Positions 54,531-64,000 of a stretch of 64,000 nucleotides of DNA are shown in pieces. Position 1 is the first letter of the stretch. Each line of letters opens with the position of its first letter. The stretch comes from Pogonophryne albipinna (taxonomy: Eukaryota > Chordata > Actinopteri > Perciformes > Artedidraconidae), in NCBI GenBank assembly GCA_028583405.1, contig CM053248.1, forward strand, positions 19,399,139-19,463,138, given 5' to 3'. The notes under the pieces are model-generated. The model saw nothing but the letters and a program-made list of their open reading frames with translations. It was not told the DNA's origin and did no database searches. Both the position numbers and the translations under genes were made by a program.

Positions 54531-54667
54531 AAATATTTTTTAAATAAAGTCAACCAAGTATCCCTAAAAGTGTTTAAAACCCAGGCCGAGGTCTAGAGAA
54601 GGGGATTGCAATCACCGCAGAGCCCCTCTTTTAGGGATACTTGGTTGACTTTATTTTAAAAATATTT
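54531..54667. repeat. Inverted repeat, perfect 29-bp arms, 57-bp loop
   Basis: AAATAAAGTCAACCAAGTAT plus CCCTAAAAG (54542-54570) is exactly complementary to 54628-54656. With one mismatch and an AT-rich extension the arms reach about 39 bp. No TSD was identified. This could be a foldback element or the two ends of a very short MITE. Confidence 0.85.
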
Positions 54668-54964
54668 ATGTCTAAAAACATCCGGAGGGGAGAGACACAC
54701 ACGTCGGGAGGACAGGAGGGACATGTTAAGTTGCAAGTCTTAAAAAAGGTAAGTAATTATTTTAAAATGTGTAAAAGAGGTTTTCATAACCATCTGATAG
54801 CTCCAGTGAAACTGATATCTGTTCATCCTGTGCCATCTTTCTTTCAAAAGAAAATGCTAGTGAGCTAGCTTAACTCACATTGGTTTCTCATACAGCATCT
54901 CTGTATAGTATGTGTATTCACTCTCTGTCCTAAACAGCTTGTTGGAGCTCCTGCCCCCCCCCCC

Positions 54965-55040
54965 CTGTAATCAATGAACAGCATTCTCACATATGTCACC
55001 AGAGGAACACTTATGTGAGAATGCTGTTCATTGATTACAG
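54965..55040. repeat. Perfect 29-bp foldback at the 5' border of a LINE fragment
   Basis: CTGTAATCAATGAACAGCAT plus TCTCACATA (54965-54993) is the exact reverse complement of 55012-55040, with an 18-nt loop. The right arm lies inside LINE coding sequence (RMLFIDYS), so the left arm is a short inverted copy of the LINE itself, as produced by snap-back or 5'-inversion during reverse transcription. Confidence 0.9.
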
Positions 55041-55667
55041 TTCAGCATTCAATACCATTGTGCCCTCCAAGCTGGCCATCAAGCTCAGAGACCTCGGGCT
55101 CAACAGCGCCCTCTGTGACTGGATCCTGTACTTCCTGACGGGCAGACCCCAGGCAGTGCGGGTGGGAAACATCACATCCTCTACCCTGATCCTCAACACC
55201 GGAGCCCCTCAAGGCTGCGTGCTCAGCCCTCTCCTCTACTCCCTGTTCACACACGACTGCGTGGCCACACACAGCTCCAACACCATCGTGAAGTTTGCTG
55301 ACGACACGACCGTCATCGGTCAGATCACCGACGCGACGAGACGGCGTACAGAGAGGAGGTTGAAAACCTGACATCTTGGTGCCAGGATAACAACCTCCAT
55401 CTCAACGTCAGCAAAACAAAGGAGCTGATTGTGGATTACAGGAAGCTGCAGGGAGAGGGGCACGCCCCCATCACCATTAATGGGACTACGGTGGAGAGAG
55501 GCAGCAGCTTCAGGTTCCTTGGGGTCCACATCACTGAGGACCTGACATGGACTCTTCACACCACCACCATCACCAAGAAAGCTCGACAGCGGCTCTTCTT
55601 CCTCCGCAGGCTGAGGAGGTTCAACATGGACTCCAGGATACTCTGCAACTTCTACAGGTGCACCATA
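55015..55667 (+). pseudogene. LINE reverse transcriptase fragment
   Basis: It reads [53 protein letters not shown] and the catalytic box [11 protein letters not shown]. It shifts frame near 55340, then continues in another frame with NNLHLNVSKTKELIVDYRK, FLGVHITEDLTW and ARQRLFFLRRLRRFNM, and ends at CTI, where the first DNA transposon is inserted. FADD is intact, but the frameshift and truncation make it inactive. Confidence 0.88.
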
Positions 55668-56843
55668 TGGCGCATTTCCACCGCAGGCCTCGCTCGACTT
55701 AGTACGGTTTTGTTAGGCAAGGCAAGTTTATTTTCTATAGCACTTTTCAACACAAGGCAATTCAAAGTGCTTTACAAAAATGAAAGACATTAAGAAAATG
55801 GCATTTAAAATCAGTCATTAAAAAGAAAAGCTAATAAAATAAACATTAAAAGAAAAAATACATGGATAAAAGTTACAGTGCAGTCTAAGATATGAATAGT
55901 TCAATTAAAAGCAGCGACAAAAAGGAAAGTCTTCAGCCTGGATTTAACAGTAGTAAGAGTTGCAGCGGACCTGCAGGTTTCTGGGAGTTTGTTCCAGATA
56001 TTTGGAGCATAATAAATGAACGCTGCTTTACCATGTTTAGTTCTGACGCTGGGGACAGAAAGTTGACCAGTCCCTGAAGACCTGAGTGATCTGGATGGTT
56101 CATGTTAGGTTGGTTAACATGGTTCATGTTAGGCCTTGTTAGGCCTGGCTCACTTTAATGCTGCGCTTCCATTACAGTTTAGGAACAGGGGTAGTATCTG
56201 TAGTAACGCAGTGTAGGCGGAGCCGTGACGTCATCTTCAATGAGCACCCCAGAAAAACAACATCAGCCATTAGCTCTTAGCACTCAGAGCTCACAGCTCC
56301 TCATATCTGTTCAGAAACTAGACAAAAATTAAACAAGTACAAACCACAGACTGCCTGTGTCATGGCGAATACAGTCGCTGGTTTATTTATGTCTGTAGGC
56401 CGTTGTTGTGAGTGTGGACGGTCGGAGCATATATTGCATTAGCTTAGCCGATCTCCATTTAGACAACACGCATTTTAAAAGGTTTTTCTCCTGCCGTCTG
56501 TCTGCAGACTTGTCAAAGCATTAATTCATGGTTTTTACTAACCGGTATCAGTATGTTGTTACTTCGGCATCATTTTGAAACGTGTATTACAATTAAATCA
56601 CGGTCAAATATGTTCATCTTGTTGTAGTTGTAGCCGCTTTGCCAGCGATTCTCTCTCTAGTTAAGCAAACTCAGCCCGACTCAGCCCTGTTTGTTGGCCC
56701 TGATAGAACCACGATTTTGTCGGGCCAGAAAAAAGGTGAAAAAGTAGCCCCGGGCAGGAACTAGGCATAGTGGAAACGCAACCAAAAACGGGCCCGGCAC
56801 GGCACGCTTAAACCACGCTCCACGCCATGGTGGAAATGCGCCA
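55668..56843. mobile_element. DNA element (a) with ATA TSD, TGGCGCATTTCCACC ends
   Basis: The 15-bp inverted repeats are perfect: left TGGCGCATTTCCACC, right reverse complement the same. ATA flanks both sides (55665-55667, 56844-56846), and the interrupted LINE codons CTI-ERILAG rejoin when the insert and one ATA are removed. A 3-bp TSD suggests a PIF/Harbinger-like or related group, though ATA is not the usual TWA. Related sequences lie at 61440-61985 (inverted) and about 63265-63530. It carries a LINE insertion at 55719-56135. Confidence 0.85.
55719..56135 (-). mobile_element. LINE 3' fragment nested in DNA element (a), 9-bp TSD
   Basis: TTGTTAGGC flanks it at 55710-55718 and 56136-56144. 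On the minus strand it codes for a frameshifted C-terminal LINE segment (IWNKLPETCRSAATL, VKSRLKTFLFVAAFN), then a 3' UTR with GTAAAGCACTTTGAATTGCC and an end of AATAAACTTGCCTTGCC. It is absent from the related copy at 61.4-62.0 kb, as expected of a later insertion. Confidence 0.85.
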
Positions 56844-57180
56844 ATAGAGAGGATCCTGGCTGGCTGCATCACGGCCTGGTAGCCTACGGCAGCTACACCA
56901 CCCTCAATCGTAAGGCTTTACAGAGGGTGGTGAAAACTGCAGAGAACATCACCAGGACGGAGCTGCCATCCATGGAGGACATATGGCGCGTTCACACCGG
57001 AGTACTTTTCCCACAATAGTTCATCAGAAAAAAAGTTTTGGAAGCCGCCATAGAGTGGCAAAGTCCCTCCCCTTCCGGGGGAGCTCCATGGGAGCATTTC
57101 TCCTCCGGGCTTAAATGGTGTATTATAGAATGATCACCCCGGTGTGACAGTACTCTTCAAAGGGTTCACGAAATATGGTG

Positions 57181-57221
57181 TTAAACAGTAAGAGTTAGTA
57201 GTACTAACTCTTACTGTTTAA
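57181..57221. repeat. 41-bp near-perfect palindrome
   Basis: TTAAACAGTAAGAGTTAGTA, a single G, then its exact reverse complement. The arms are 20 bp without mismatch. It lies inside DNA element (b). Confidence 0.95.
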
Positions 57222-58762
57222 CATTTTGGGTTACTTGATGTTACTTCATGTTAAGGCTAATAAAAATGACAGACTATAATGCTAACTAACGTGCTTGCTA
57301 CTAGCTAGGTAGCTAACTTGATCCAGCCAGCCACTCCTGGTCATTTCATCAGACGGGAAGCGAAAGAACGAGCAAGACCCATTGCTGGTATGATAAAAAC
57401 CTGGTACTAAGCACACAGGCATCTTGTTAAAGTTATCTTATCTTAGCCATCTCTTATATTTAGCGGAGGAAAACAATTGTGACATCAGTTATGACATCAC
57501 TTACGTGACTCTGGGATTTGTAGTCTTTCTAGTTGCGTATTTTTCATAGTCTTATATTTCAACAGTTTTATGACAAACTGTGATTTTTTTGACATGGAAA
57601 TGATTTTTTTAAGATTGACAAAGGTGGAATCTGGGTGATACAAATCTGCTGAAATATATTCCTTCTAAAAACATCTAAAACCTGTTAAATAGCAATAACT
57701 AACTCTTAACTTGATGAATCCACAACAAATAGAACTTAAAGTTTTTTTATTTTTTTTATTTTTTTTATACTTTATACAAAGCTTATTTGTATAGGAATGT
57801 CACTGGTGTTACGTGTTACCAGGAAGAAGAGTAACACCAGTGACGGTAACACCAGTGACAATTTGGAGAAAACACTACCATTTTAACAAAATGGCTGCAA
57901 TGTGTCAGACCAAATATGGCTTCAGTCAATATCAAAATCCTTTAACTCTTCAATACAATACATTTTCCCATTCAAATGTTCACCCCTAGGGCTATGCAAT
58001 GAGTAATACTAATGACAGACTTGAAAGACGCACGTAAAATTTGAAGATAAAATGACACCTTTAACAAACAAAGTAAGAAGTATCTGACTTTCCTTATGTC
58101 TTTGTCCACTGCACTACCTCAAATGATCTCTTGTTACAGGAGGCACTTCAGAGACAGTACATTATTTAAAAAATAAAAGCGTTTTGTGTAGCAGTAACAC
58201 CAATGACGTAATTTTGGGTGACTGACATTTATTTGATATTATTAATAATAATTTGCGTTTTTTGTTACCATTTCAGTGTTATATTTAATGCTTGTAATGT
58301 TATGTAAATATAAATTAGATTTATTTATTGAAAAAAAAATCTTTTAAATTAAACTATTGGCTCCACTTCCATGTATGATCAAAGTGACAAGGCAGTTCCT
58401 TGAACTTGGCATTTTAAATAAATTGCAATTTACGTATAAAACCATTTTTTATTTATTTTTTATTTAGTACCATTGCAAAGACAATCTCTATTTATTCAAC
58501 ATATATAATGAATGTGAGTATTAGGTCAACGTCATGTATTTTGGTGTCTGCAAAAGTAAGTGACAGCACTTCCACCTTTTCTGTAGAATGACCCATAGGC
58601 CTATGTATAATTCGTGGCACAATTTAAACGGGATCGAAAGATAAGTTTTCTCTCTCCATTGACTTCAATACATAATTTTTCCGAAATAAGGTCCCATGGA
58701 CGGGAAGTAGATGGGCGTGACTTCGCCACTCAGCGCAGCGCACCAACGAAGAGATTACTTTT

Positions 58763-59047
58763 GTGAAAGCAGTTATGGCAACACCAAATAAATCAGCGGA
58801 GCGGTGGAGTGATGACGATGTGGCGGCGCTTCTGGAGATTTACTCGGACGACGCGATCCAGAGACTTCTACTGAAGGCAGTTTCCAACGCGAAAATGTAC
58901 GACTGTATTTCTGTAAAGTTAGCGGCCATGGGAATCGTCCACAGCGCTAAATCATGCTGGGACAAAATAATCCCTACATCTGGGACAGTCAATTTTGTAT
59001 TATTATTATTATATATATATGTCACTGTTATTAATACTGACACATAA
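58763..59047 (+). pseudogene. Myb/SANT-like DNA-binding domain fragment, probably Harbinger-type
   Basis: A frame of 94 codons; the likely start is the second Met (58775, MATPNKSAERWSDDDVAALL). RWSDDDVAALLEIYSDD, NAKMYDCISVKLAAMGI and AKSCWDKI follow the trihelix/Myb-SANT pattern (W at the first helix, hydrophobic spacing, C-W-D-K in the third helix). Harbinger transposons encode such a protein beside their transposase to bind the element ends. After CWDKI the sequence is unrelated (hydrophobic, AT-rich) and soon stops, so the domain is cut short. The family call is from motif spacing only. Confidence 0.6.
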
Positions 59048-60545
59048 CTTTGCACTAAGGTGTGTCTGCTGCTGAGCCTATCTATTATTGTTATTATATA
59101 TATTGCCACTGTTATTATATTGTTCTGATACTACTGACACTTATTGATCTGCTGCTGATAAATAAAAGAGAACATGGCGATTAAACAGATCCTGTATCTT
59201 TCTTATTTCTCCTCTGACACTTTATCTTTACAGTGTATCACATGTAAGTGATTATTCTGATACCATCATGTTTCATCGGTTATAAACTGGCGAAGCTTTA
59301 TTTATTGTGTCCCACCCCAAATATGTGGCTTTGAAAAAGATAATTTCATTGTATTTCAAAATGGCGTCCATCAACACAAGCACTTTTAAAGAAAGAGAAA
59401 TGGTTAAGTTTGTAATTACCAGTGTTGTGAGTTCAATATTTTTTATTAATTATAGTAAGGGAACATCTGAGGAGTTAGTGTAGTGAGTTTCAGAGCAGTG
59501 TAATAATTATTTGACCTAAAACTAAATGTTTTTATGAATGTCCTCTGAGGAGGACATGGGGATTTGCTAACTTTGTATTTCCTCCATTTTACACAACAGA
59601 AAATGGAGTCCACTATGGGCCAAAACTAACACGTAGGTTTCTGTAGGGTTCATGGCAGACAGATGCAGTTGCTCTCAGGAGGATATATAATAAAGGTGTG
59701 TTAACTGCTGAGCCTATTTACTGTGCATACGACACACCTGGCACAATTTGTTATTATATTGCCACACTGTTTTGATACTGACATTTTATCTTTGCACTAA
59801 GGTGTGTCTGCACTATTGTAATGTTGTCTGTTGACTGTGGTAAATAAAAGAGAGAACCAAAAGCACTGTACAAAAGATCAGCTTTATTGTCAATTTACAA
59901 TTTACATGCTGTTCAGATGCCTCATAAGGGCTGTGCGCGTGTCAACTCCATCATGTCTGAGGTCGGAAGGTAAACAGACGCATACAGCGGAAGCGGAAGT
60001 TTTTCTTCTTCTTCTCTCGGTTCTTTGGCGGATTGCAACTTTTAGATGCATACCGCCACCTACTGTACTCGCCGTGTGAAGTTGTTTGCTGCCTGCCAGT
60101 AAACTCAAAGCAGAAGAAGAAGAAGAAGTGACGTCACCTAATCCACCCCCAGGGACTCATTGCGGTGTGAACGCGATCTGCTTTAGTTCATCAGAACTAA
60201 AAGAGTTCTCATGAACTATTGTGGGAAAAGAACTTGGTGTGAACGCCCCTATTTACTCCCAGCGGCTCAGGAAGAAATCCCTCAGGATTATCAAAGACCC
60301 CCATCACCCCAGCCACAAACTGTTCAGTCTGCTAACTTGTATATAGACTCGTATTGCACTATTCCACTTTTTTTAAAACAATTTTTACATATTATATTTT
60401 ACATTACTTTTAATATAGTATGTTTTAATATTGTCTGCTTATCTGTATTATTGTGTTGCATTGTTGGAGAAGCCTGTGACATAAGATTTTCAACAACATA
60501 ATTACTCTGTAGCTATGTTAGTTTGACAATAAAGAACCTTGAACC

Positions 60546-61439
60546 AATGTGTTTAATACTGGCAACTTCTAATTGTGGGAAAAACGAAAACGTTCCCAGT
60601 AGAGACGTCCCATAGAACATTTTGCGAAACACAATAGCCAGCATGTGTAGTTCTGGGGGGGGGGGGGGCTGGTCCTGTTCAAGTTCAGTTTTGGATAGTC
60701 TGCCGTGGTTTCGTTCCATTTCAAAGTGCTGTTTGACGCTCGGCGTAACTTTGGCGCAATGCCACTCCAACATCCAATCCCTGAGCTTGAAGATTGATCA
60801 CGAGCACTGTAGTCCCAAACGATATCTGAGGATTATGGGTAGTGTAGTGTCTTCGGCCATCCTAAACTTCGAAATGTTTTTCGGATTTCATATCGAAATG
60901 TCCCATATAGGCCTACGTCTGTTCCTGGTTATTTTATTTTGAAATTCAGTTCCTGACGGACGCCAAAAAAGCCTGAGATTATAGAATTAAACAAATAAAT
61001 AAAAACAAGGATAATTGTGTGTTATTTAGAAAAGAATAACAAATTAGAAGGAAAAAAAGATTTAAAAAATACAGATTTCAGTATTCTGAGGCTCTGAGCC
61101 CCATTTATTTTCCTCACGGACAGCAAAAAAAGTAGGACATTATACGATTTAAAATAAAAACAATAATCGTGGCTTGATAATGAGTAAGAACCTTTATATA
61201 TACAGTCTATGGTAAGAACATGTTTTTATGAATCCCACAGCTTCCGGTCTTCCAAGACCCGACCGGACAAAAAGACGTGCTGCAGGCACGAAACACACTA
61301 CCAATAGAAATACATTGCTTTTAAAATCGTTCTGTGTGACACGAAAAAAAGGGGAAAAAACACGAATTGCATTAATAGATTAAATGGTGTGACTATAACA
61401 CGAAATGCCTTGAGACTGGGTTGAAACTAGTGACGTGAG
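60546..61439. other. Intergenic sequence with a local duplication
   Basis: No gene. A poly-G run lies at about 60656-60668. The block around GACGGACGCCAAAAAAGCCT (60956) recurs diverged at 61118 (CACGGACAGCAAAAAAAGTA), indicating an old tandem duplication of about 160 bp. Confidence 0.5.
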
Positions 61440-61985
61440 TGGCTACAACTACAACACAATGAACATATTTGACCGTGATTTAATTGTAATACACGTTTCA
61501 AAATGATGCAGAAGTAACAACATACTGATACCGGTTAGTAAAAACCATGAATTAATGCTTTGACAAGTCTGCAGACAGACGGCAGGCGAACAACCTTTTA
61601 AAATGCGTGTTTTCTGAATGGAGATTGGCTAAGCTAACGCAGTATATGCTCCGACCGTCCACACTCACAACAACGGCCTATACAGACATAATGAAACCAG
61701 CGACTGTATTCGCCATGACACAGACAGTCTGTGGTTTGTACTTGTTTAACTTTTGTCTAGTTTCTGAACAGATATGAAGAGCTGTGAGCTCTCAGTGCTA
61801 ACAGCTAACGGCTGATGTTGGTTTTGTGGTTCGCATTGAAGATGACGTCACGGCTCCTCCTACACTGCGTTACCGTCCATAGTTACTGCCCCAGCTACTA
61901 AACTGTAATGGAAACGCAGCATAAAGTGAGCCTGGCCTACCAAGGACTAACTATACCGTACCAAGCCGTGCGAGGCCCTGAGAGA
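61440..61985 (-). mobile_element. Inverted, partial copy of DNA element (a)
   Basis: The reverse complement matches 56125-56660 of element (a) almost throughout, for example TTTGACCGTGATTTAATTGT, CATGAATTAATGCTTTGACA and GACGTCACGGCTCC. It continues past the site where (a) carries its LINE insertion, with no insertion. Both terminal inverted repeats are missing; the sequence leaves homology at about 61985. Confidence 0.85.
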
Positions 61986-62536
<551 letters not shown>

Positions 62537-62697
62537 CACACTGGACCAGATCACATCACTGCTTGACACCCTTGACTGAGTTCTGATGAAGCTCTCTGGA
62601 GTACACACAGACATGCTCTCTTACAGGCGAACATCACATGTGCAAACCCCCACTGCCAGTGTCTGAAGATACACAAAATAAATACAACCAACACATG

Positions 62698-62936
62698 CCA
62701 CCTGGGCGCCTCCCTAGGGAGGTGTTCCAGGCACGTCCAGCTGGGAAGAGACCAAGGGGTAGACCTAGGACCAGGTGGAGGGATTATATCTCTTCGCTGG
62801 CCTGGGAGCGCCTTGGGATCCCCCAGTCAGAGCTGGTTGATGTCGCCAGGGAAAAGGAAGTTTGGGGCTCTCTGCTGGAACTGCTACCCCCGCGACCCGA
62901 CCACGGATAAGCGGAAGAAGATGGATGGATGGATGG
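62698..62936 (+). mobile_element. Rex3-like LINE 3' end with GGAT tail
   Basis: It encodes the C-terminal tail of the RTE/Rex3-type polyprotein: [57 protein letters not shown] (62910). A very short 3' UTR (GCGGAAGAAGATGGATGG) and GGAT repeats follow, the known end of fish Rex3 elements. It is a strongly 5'-truncated insertion (about 240 bp). This is exactly the part missing from the minus-strand copy at 984-3395. Confidence 0.88.
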
Positions 62937-62941
62937 ACATG

Positions 62942-63264
62942 AGACGTGTCACAATATGGAGTTCCTTGGAATTTCCCTGAGTTGATTGTTGTATTTCATT
63001 TGTTTACCCAAATTCCATAATGTAAGGCTAGGGGAGATTGACAACCAGCTTGCAAAGGTGGCGTTCTCCTTTGATATGTTGCCAGTCAGGGAAAGGACTT
63101 TCAGGCTGGAAACTAGCACATTCAAAAGACACTTTGACTGCTTTTTCTATTTTTGCAGAAGAATAATGTATATGTTATACATATTGGGAGGTTCTCAGAA
63201 TGTTTAAGTTGAACAGAAGGGACCAAAATCGTTGTTTATAAATGTATGTGTACAAACCATATAG
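62942..63264. other. Intergenic sequence
   Basis: AT-rich; I see nothing in it that I can name. Confidence 0.5.
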
Positions 63265-63535
63265 ACTGTCTGAGGCATGGAAAATAAAGTCACTGTTTGT
63301 TTATTTAACATGACGTTATTTTGAGAGTGAAGGGAGCAGCTACAATGTTAGCGTAGCCTAGCCCTGATCGAGTTTTAAGCGTTTTTTGCTTGTCGTCATG
63401 TGGACAGACCTGACAAAGCGTTAATTCAGGGTTTGCACTATAATAGCTATTATTATGACATTAGTCCGGCATCCTTCCGATAAGTTTATTGCAACAAAAT
63501 CACTGCCTAATATGTTACATTTGGATTCATACCTC
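63265..63535 (+). mobile_element. Diverged third copy related to DNA element (a)
   Basis: GGCATGGAAAATAAAGTCAC, GACAAAGCGTTAATTCAGGG and the block near CGGCATCCTTCCGATAAG follow the same order as 56360-56600 of element (a), with many substitutions. No ends are visible. Confidence 0.6.
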
Positions 63536-64000
63536 TGTATTAAACAAGATTTCTTCAGCCGACTTGATACTTGCTAAAGACAGCAAATACACCGGATGAT
63601 GTTTGAACATAGACATGATGCTGTTTGTGACTTTCATAACATGAACCAAGCAGCAAGAGTGGTTATTTCAGTGTTATGTACAAGCCCCGGCTCCTCTACG
63701 GCGTTTTTAGTTCATTTGTGTTTGCCTCCGGAGTGAACGCACCATAACACTGTTATTTGTTCCAGCATGAACCCTAAAGCAATATGTGTGTGTCAGCCGG
63801 TACATGTAAAGACAGTTGTAGCCTTAGAGACATACTATTTTTTCGGTTTGCTACATCTGCTGTACAACATGATTAATGACTAAATCAGGCACATTCATTA
63901 CTTCCCTGATTAGAAATAAGCCTGTTTTACTGCCGCGAGCTTCCCTACCAACATTTACGGAAATGTCTCATCCTTCCCACAGCTTCGATGACCAACTCAA
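63536..64000. other. Intergenic sequence at window end
   Basis: No recognised gene or element. Confidence 0.5.

Larger units (their letters stand above)
56984..60250. mobile_element. DNA element (b), 3.3 kb, ATA-type TSD, carries a Myb/SANT-like ORF
   Basis: The left end has GGCGCGTTCACACC and TACTTTTCCCACAATAGTTC; the right end, reverse complemented, has GGGGCGTTCACACC and TTCTTTTCCCACAATAGTTC, giving inverted repeats of about 45 bp. The left flank is ATA (56981-56983), the right ATT (60251-60253, one mismatch). Excision in silico with one ATA gives the LINE codons ED-I-YSQRL in frame. The interior includes a 41-bp palindrome at 57181, AT-rich sequence, a Myb/SANT-like reading frame at 58.8 kb and a GAA run near 60110. 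No DDE transposase was seen, so it is at best partly autonomous. The 3-bp TSD plus a Myb-like protein fits PIF/Harbinger. Confidence 0.8.
54994..60545 (+). mobile_element. L2/CR1-type LINE fragment split by two DNA transposons
   Basis: Three pieces join into one LINE 3' half. Piece 1 (to 55667) is reverse transcriptase. Piece 2 (56847-56983) encodes RILAGCITAW and a following TELPSMEDI segment. Piece 3 (60254-60545) encodes YSQRLRKKSLRIIKDPHHPS and HKLFSLL, then a 3' UTR ending GACAATAAAGAACCTTGAA. Removing the two inserts with one TSD copy each restores the expected order and reading. The fragment is 5' truncated with a foldback at its border. Confidence 0.88.

Noticed and set aside
62690..62941. 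ACATG as target-site duplication of the Rex3-like 3' fragment
   Set aside because: Only 5 bp and low complexity next to GGAT repeats; cannot be told from chance.

Overview
The window is vertebrate genomic DNA, almost certainly from a teleost fish. Five spliced coding exons encode the C-terminal part of an RBFOX RNA-binding protein. The peptides ([41 protein letters not shown]) fit RBFOX3 (NeuN) better than RBFOX1 or RBFOX2. The rest is intron or intergenic sequence rich in fish-type repeats: Rex3-like and L2-like LINE fragments, a tRNA-derived SINE fragment, many short DNA transposons with readable target-site duplications (TSDs), and long (GT)n/(AC)n tracts. The species cannot be named from the sequence alone.

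Layout. 1-8604 is intron upstream of the first visible rbfox3 exon and holds a truncated, inverted Rex3-like LINE (about 984-3395) and several microsatellites. 8605-19639 carries the five rbfox3 exons on the + strand, including a 40-nt exon of the size and peptide of the known brain-type B40 exon. The 6.9-kb intron between the third and fourth exons holds a solo LTR (10397-10839, 5-bp TSD), a SINE-like fragment, a long-inverted-repeat element (12827-13697) and a TTAA-flanked element whose interior has expanded into a 57-bp minisatellite (15067-16327). 19640-35740 is 3' UTR and downstream sequence with no convincing gene. It contains a strong acceptor-like site at 29540/29541 that may start an alternative rbfox3 terminal exon, plus minisatellites and GT tracts.

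35740-64000 is a transposon graveyard in which the order of events can be read. A hAT-type element with an 8-bp TSD sits inside a TTAA element whose uninterrupted sister copy lies at 52120-52577. Elements with TTA (38219-39345) and CTGAG (39417-40376) TSDs lie side by side. A LINE fragment sits inside a higher-order 37-bp minisatellite, itself inside a TTAA element (46200-48582), and faces an inverted copy of the same LINE. A complete-looking hAT-type element with TSD GTTTAGGG spans 52929-54176. Another LINE (about 54994-60545) was split twice by DNA elements that both show ATA-type 3-bp TSDs; one contains a further LINE fragment and the other a Myb/SANT-like ORF.

No intact autonomous transposon, confident RNA gene, CRISPR array or prokaryote-type system was seen. 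The only gene judged functional is rbfox3. The strongest observations are the nested insertion histories, the minisatellites growing inside TTAA elements, and the possible alternative 3' exon of rbfox3.
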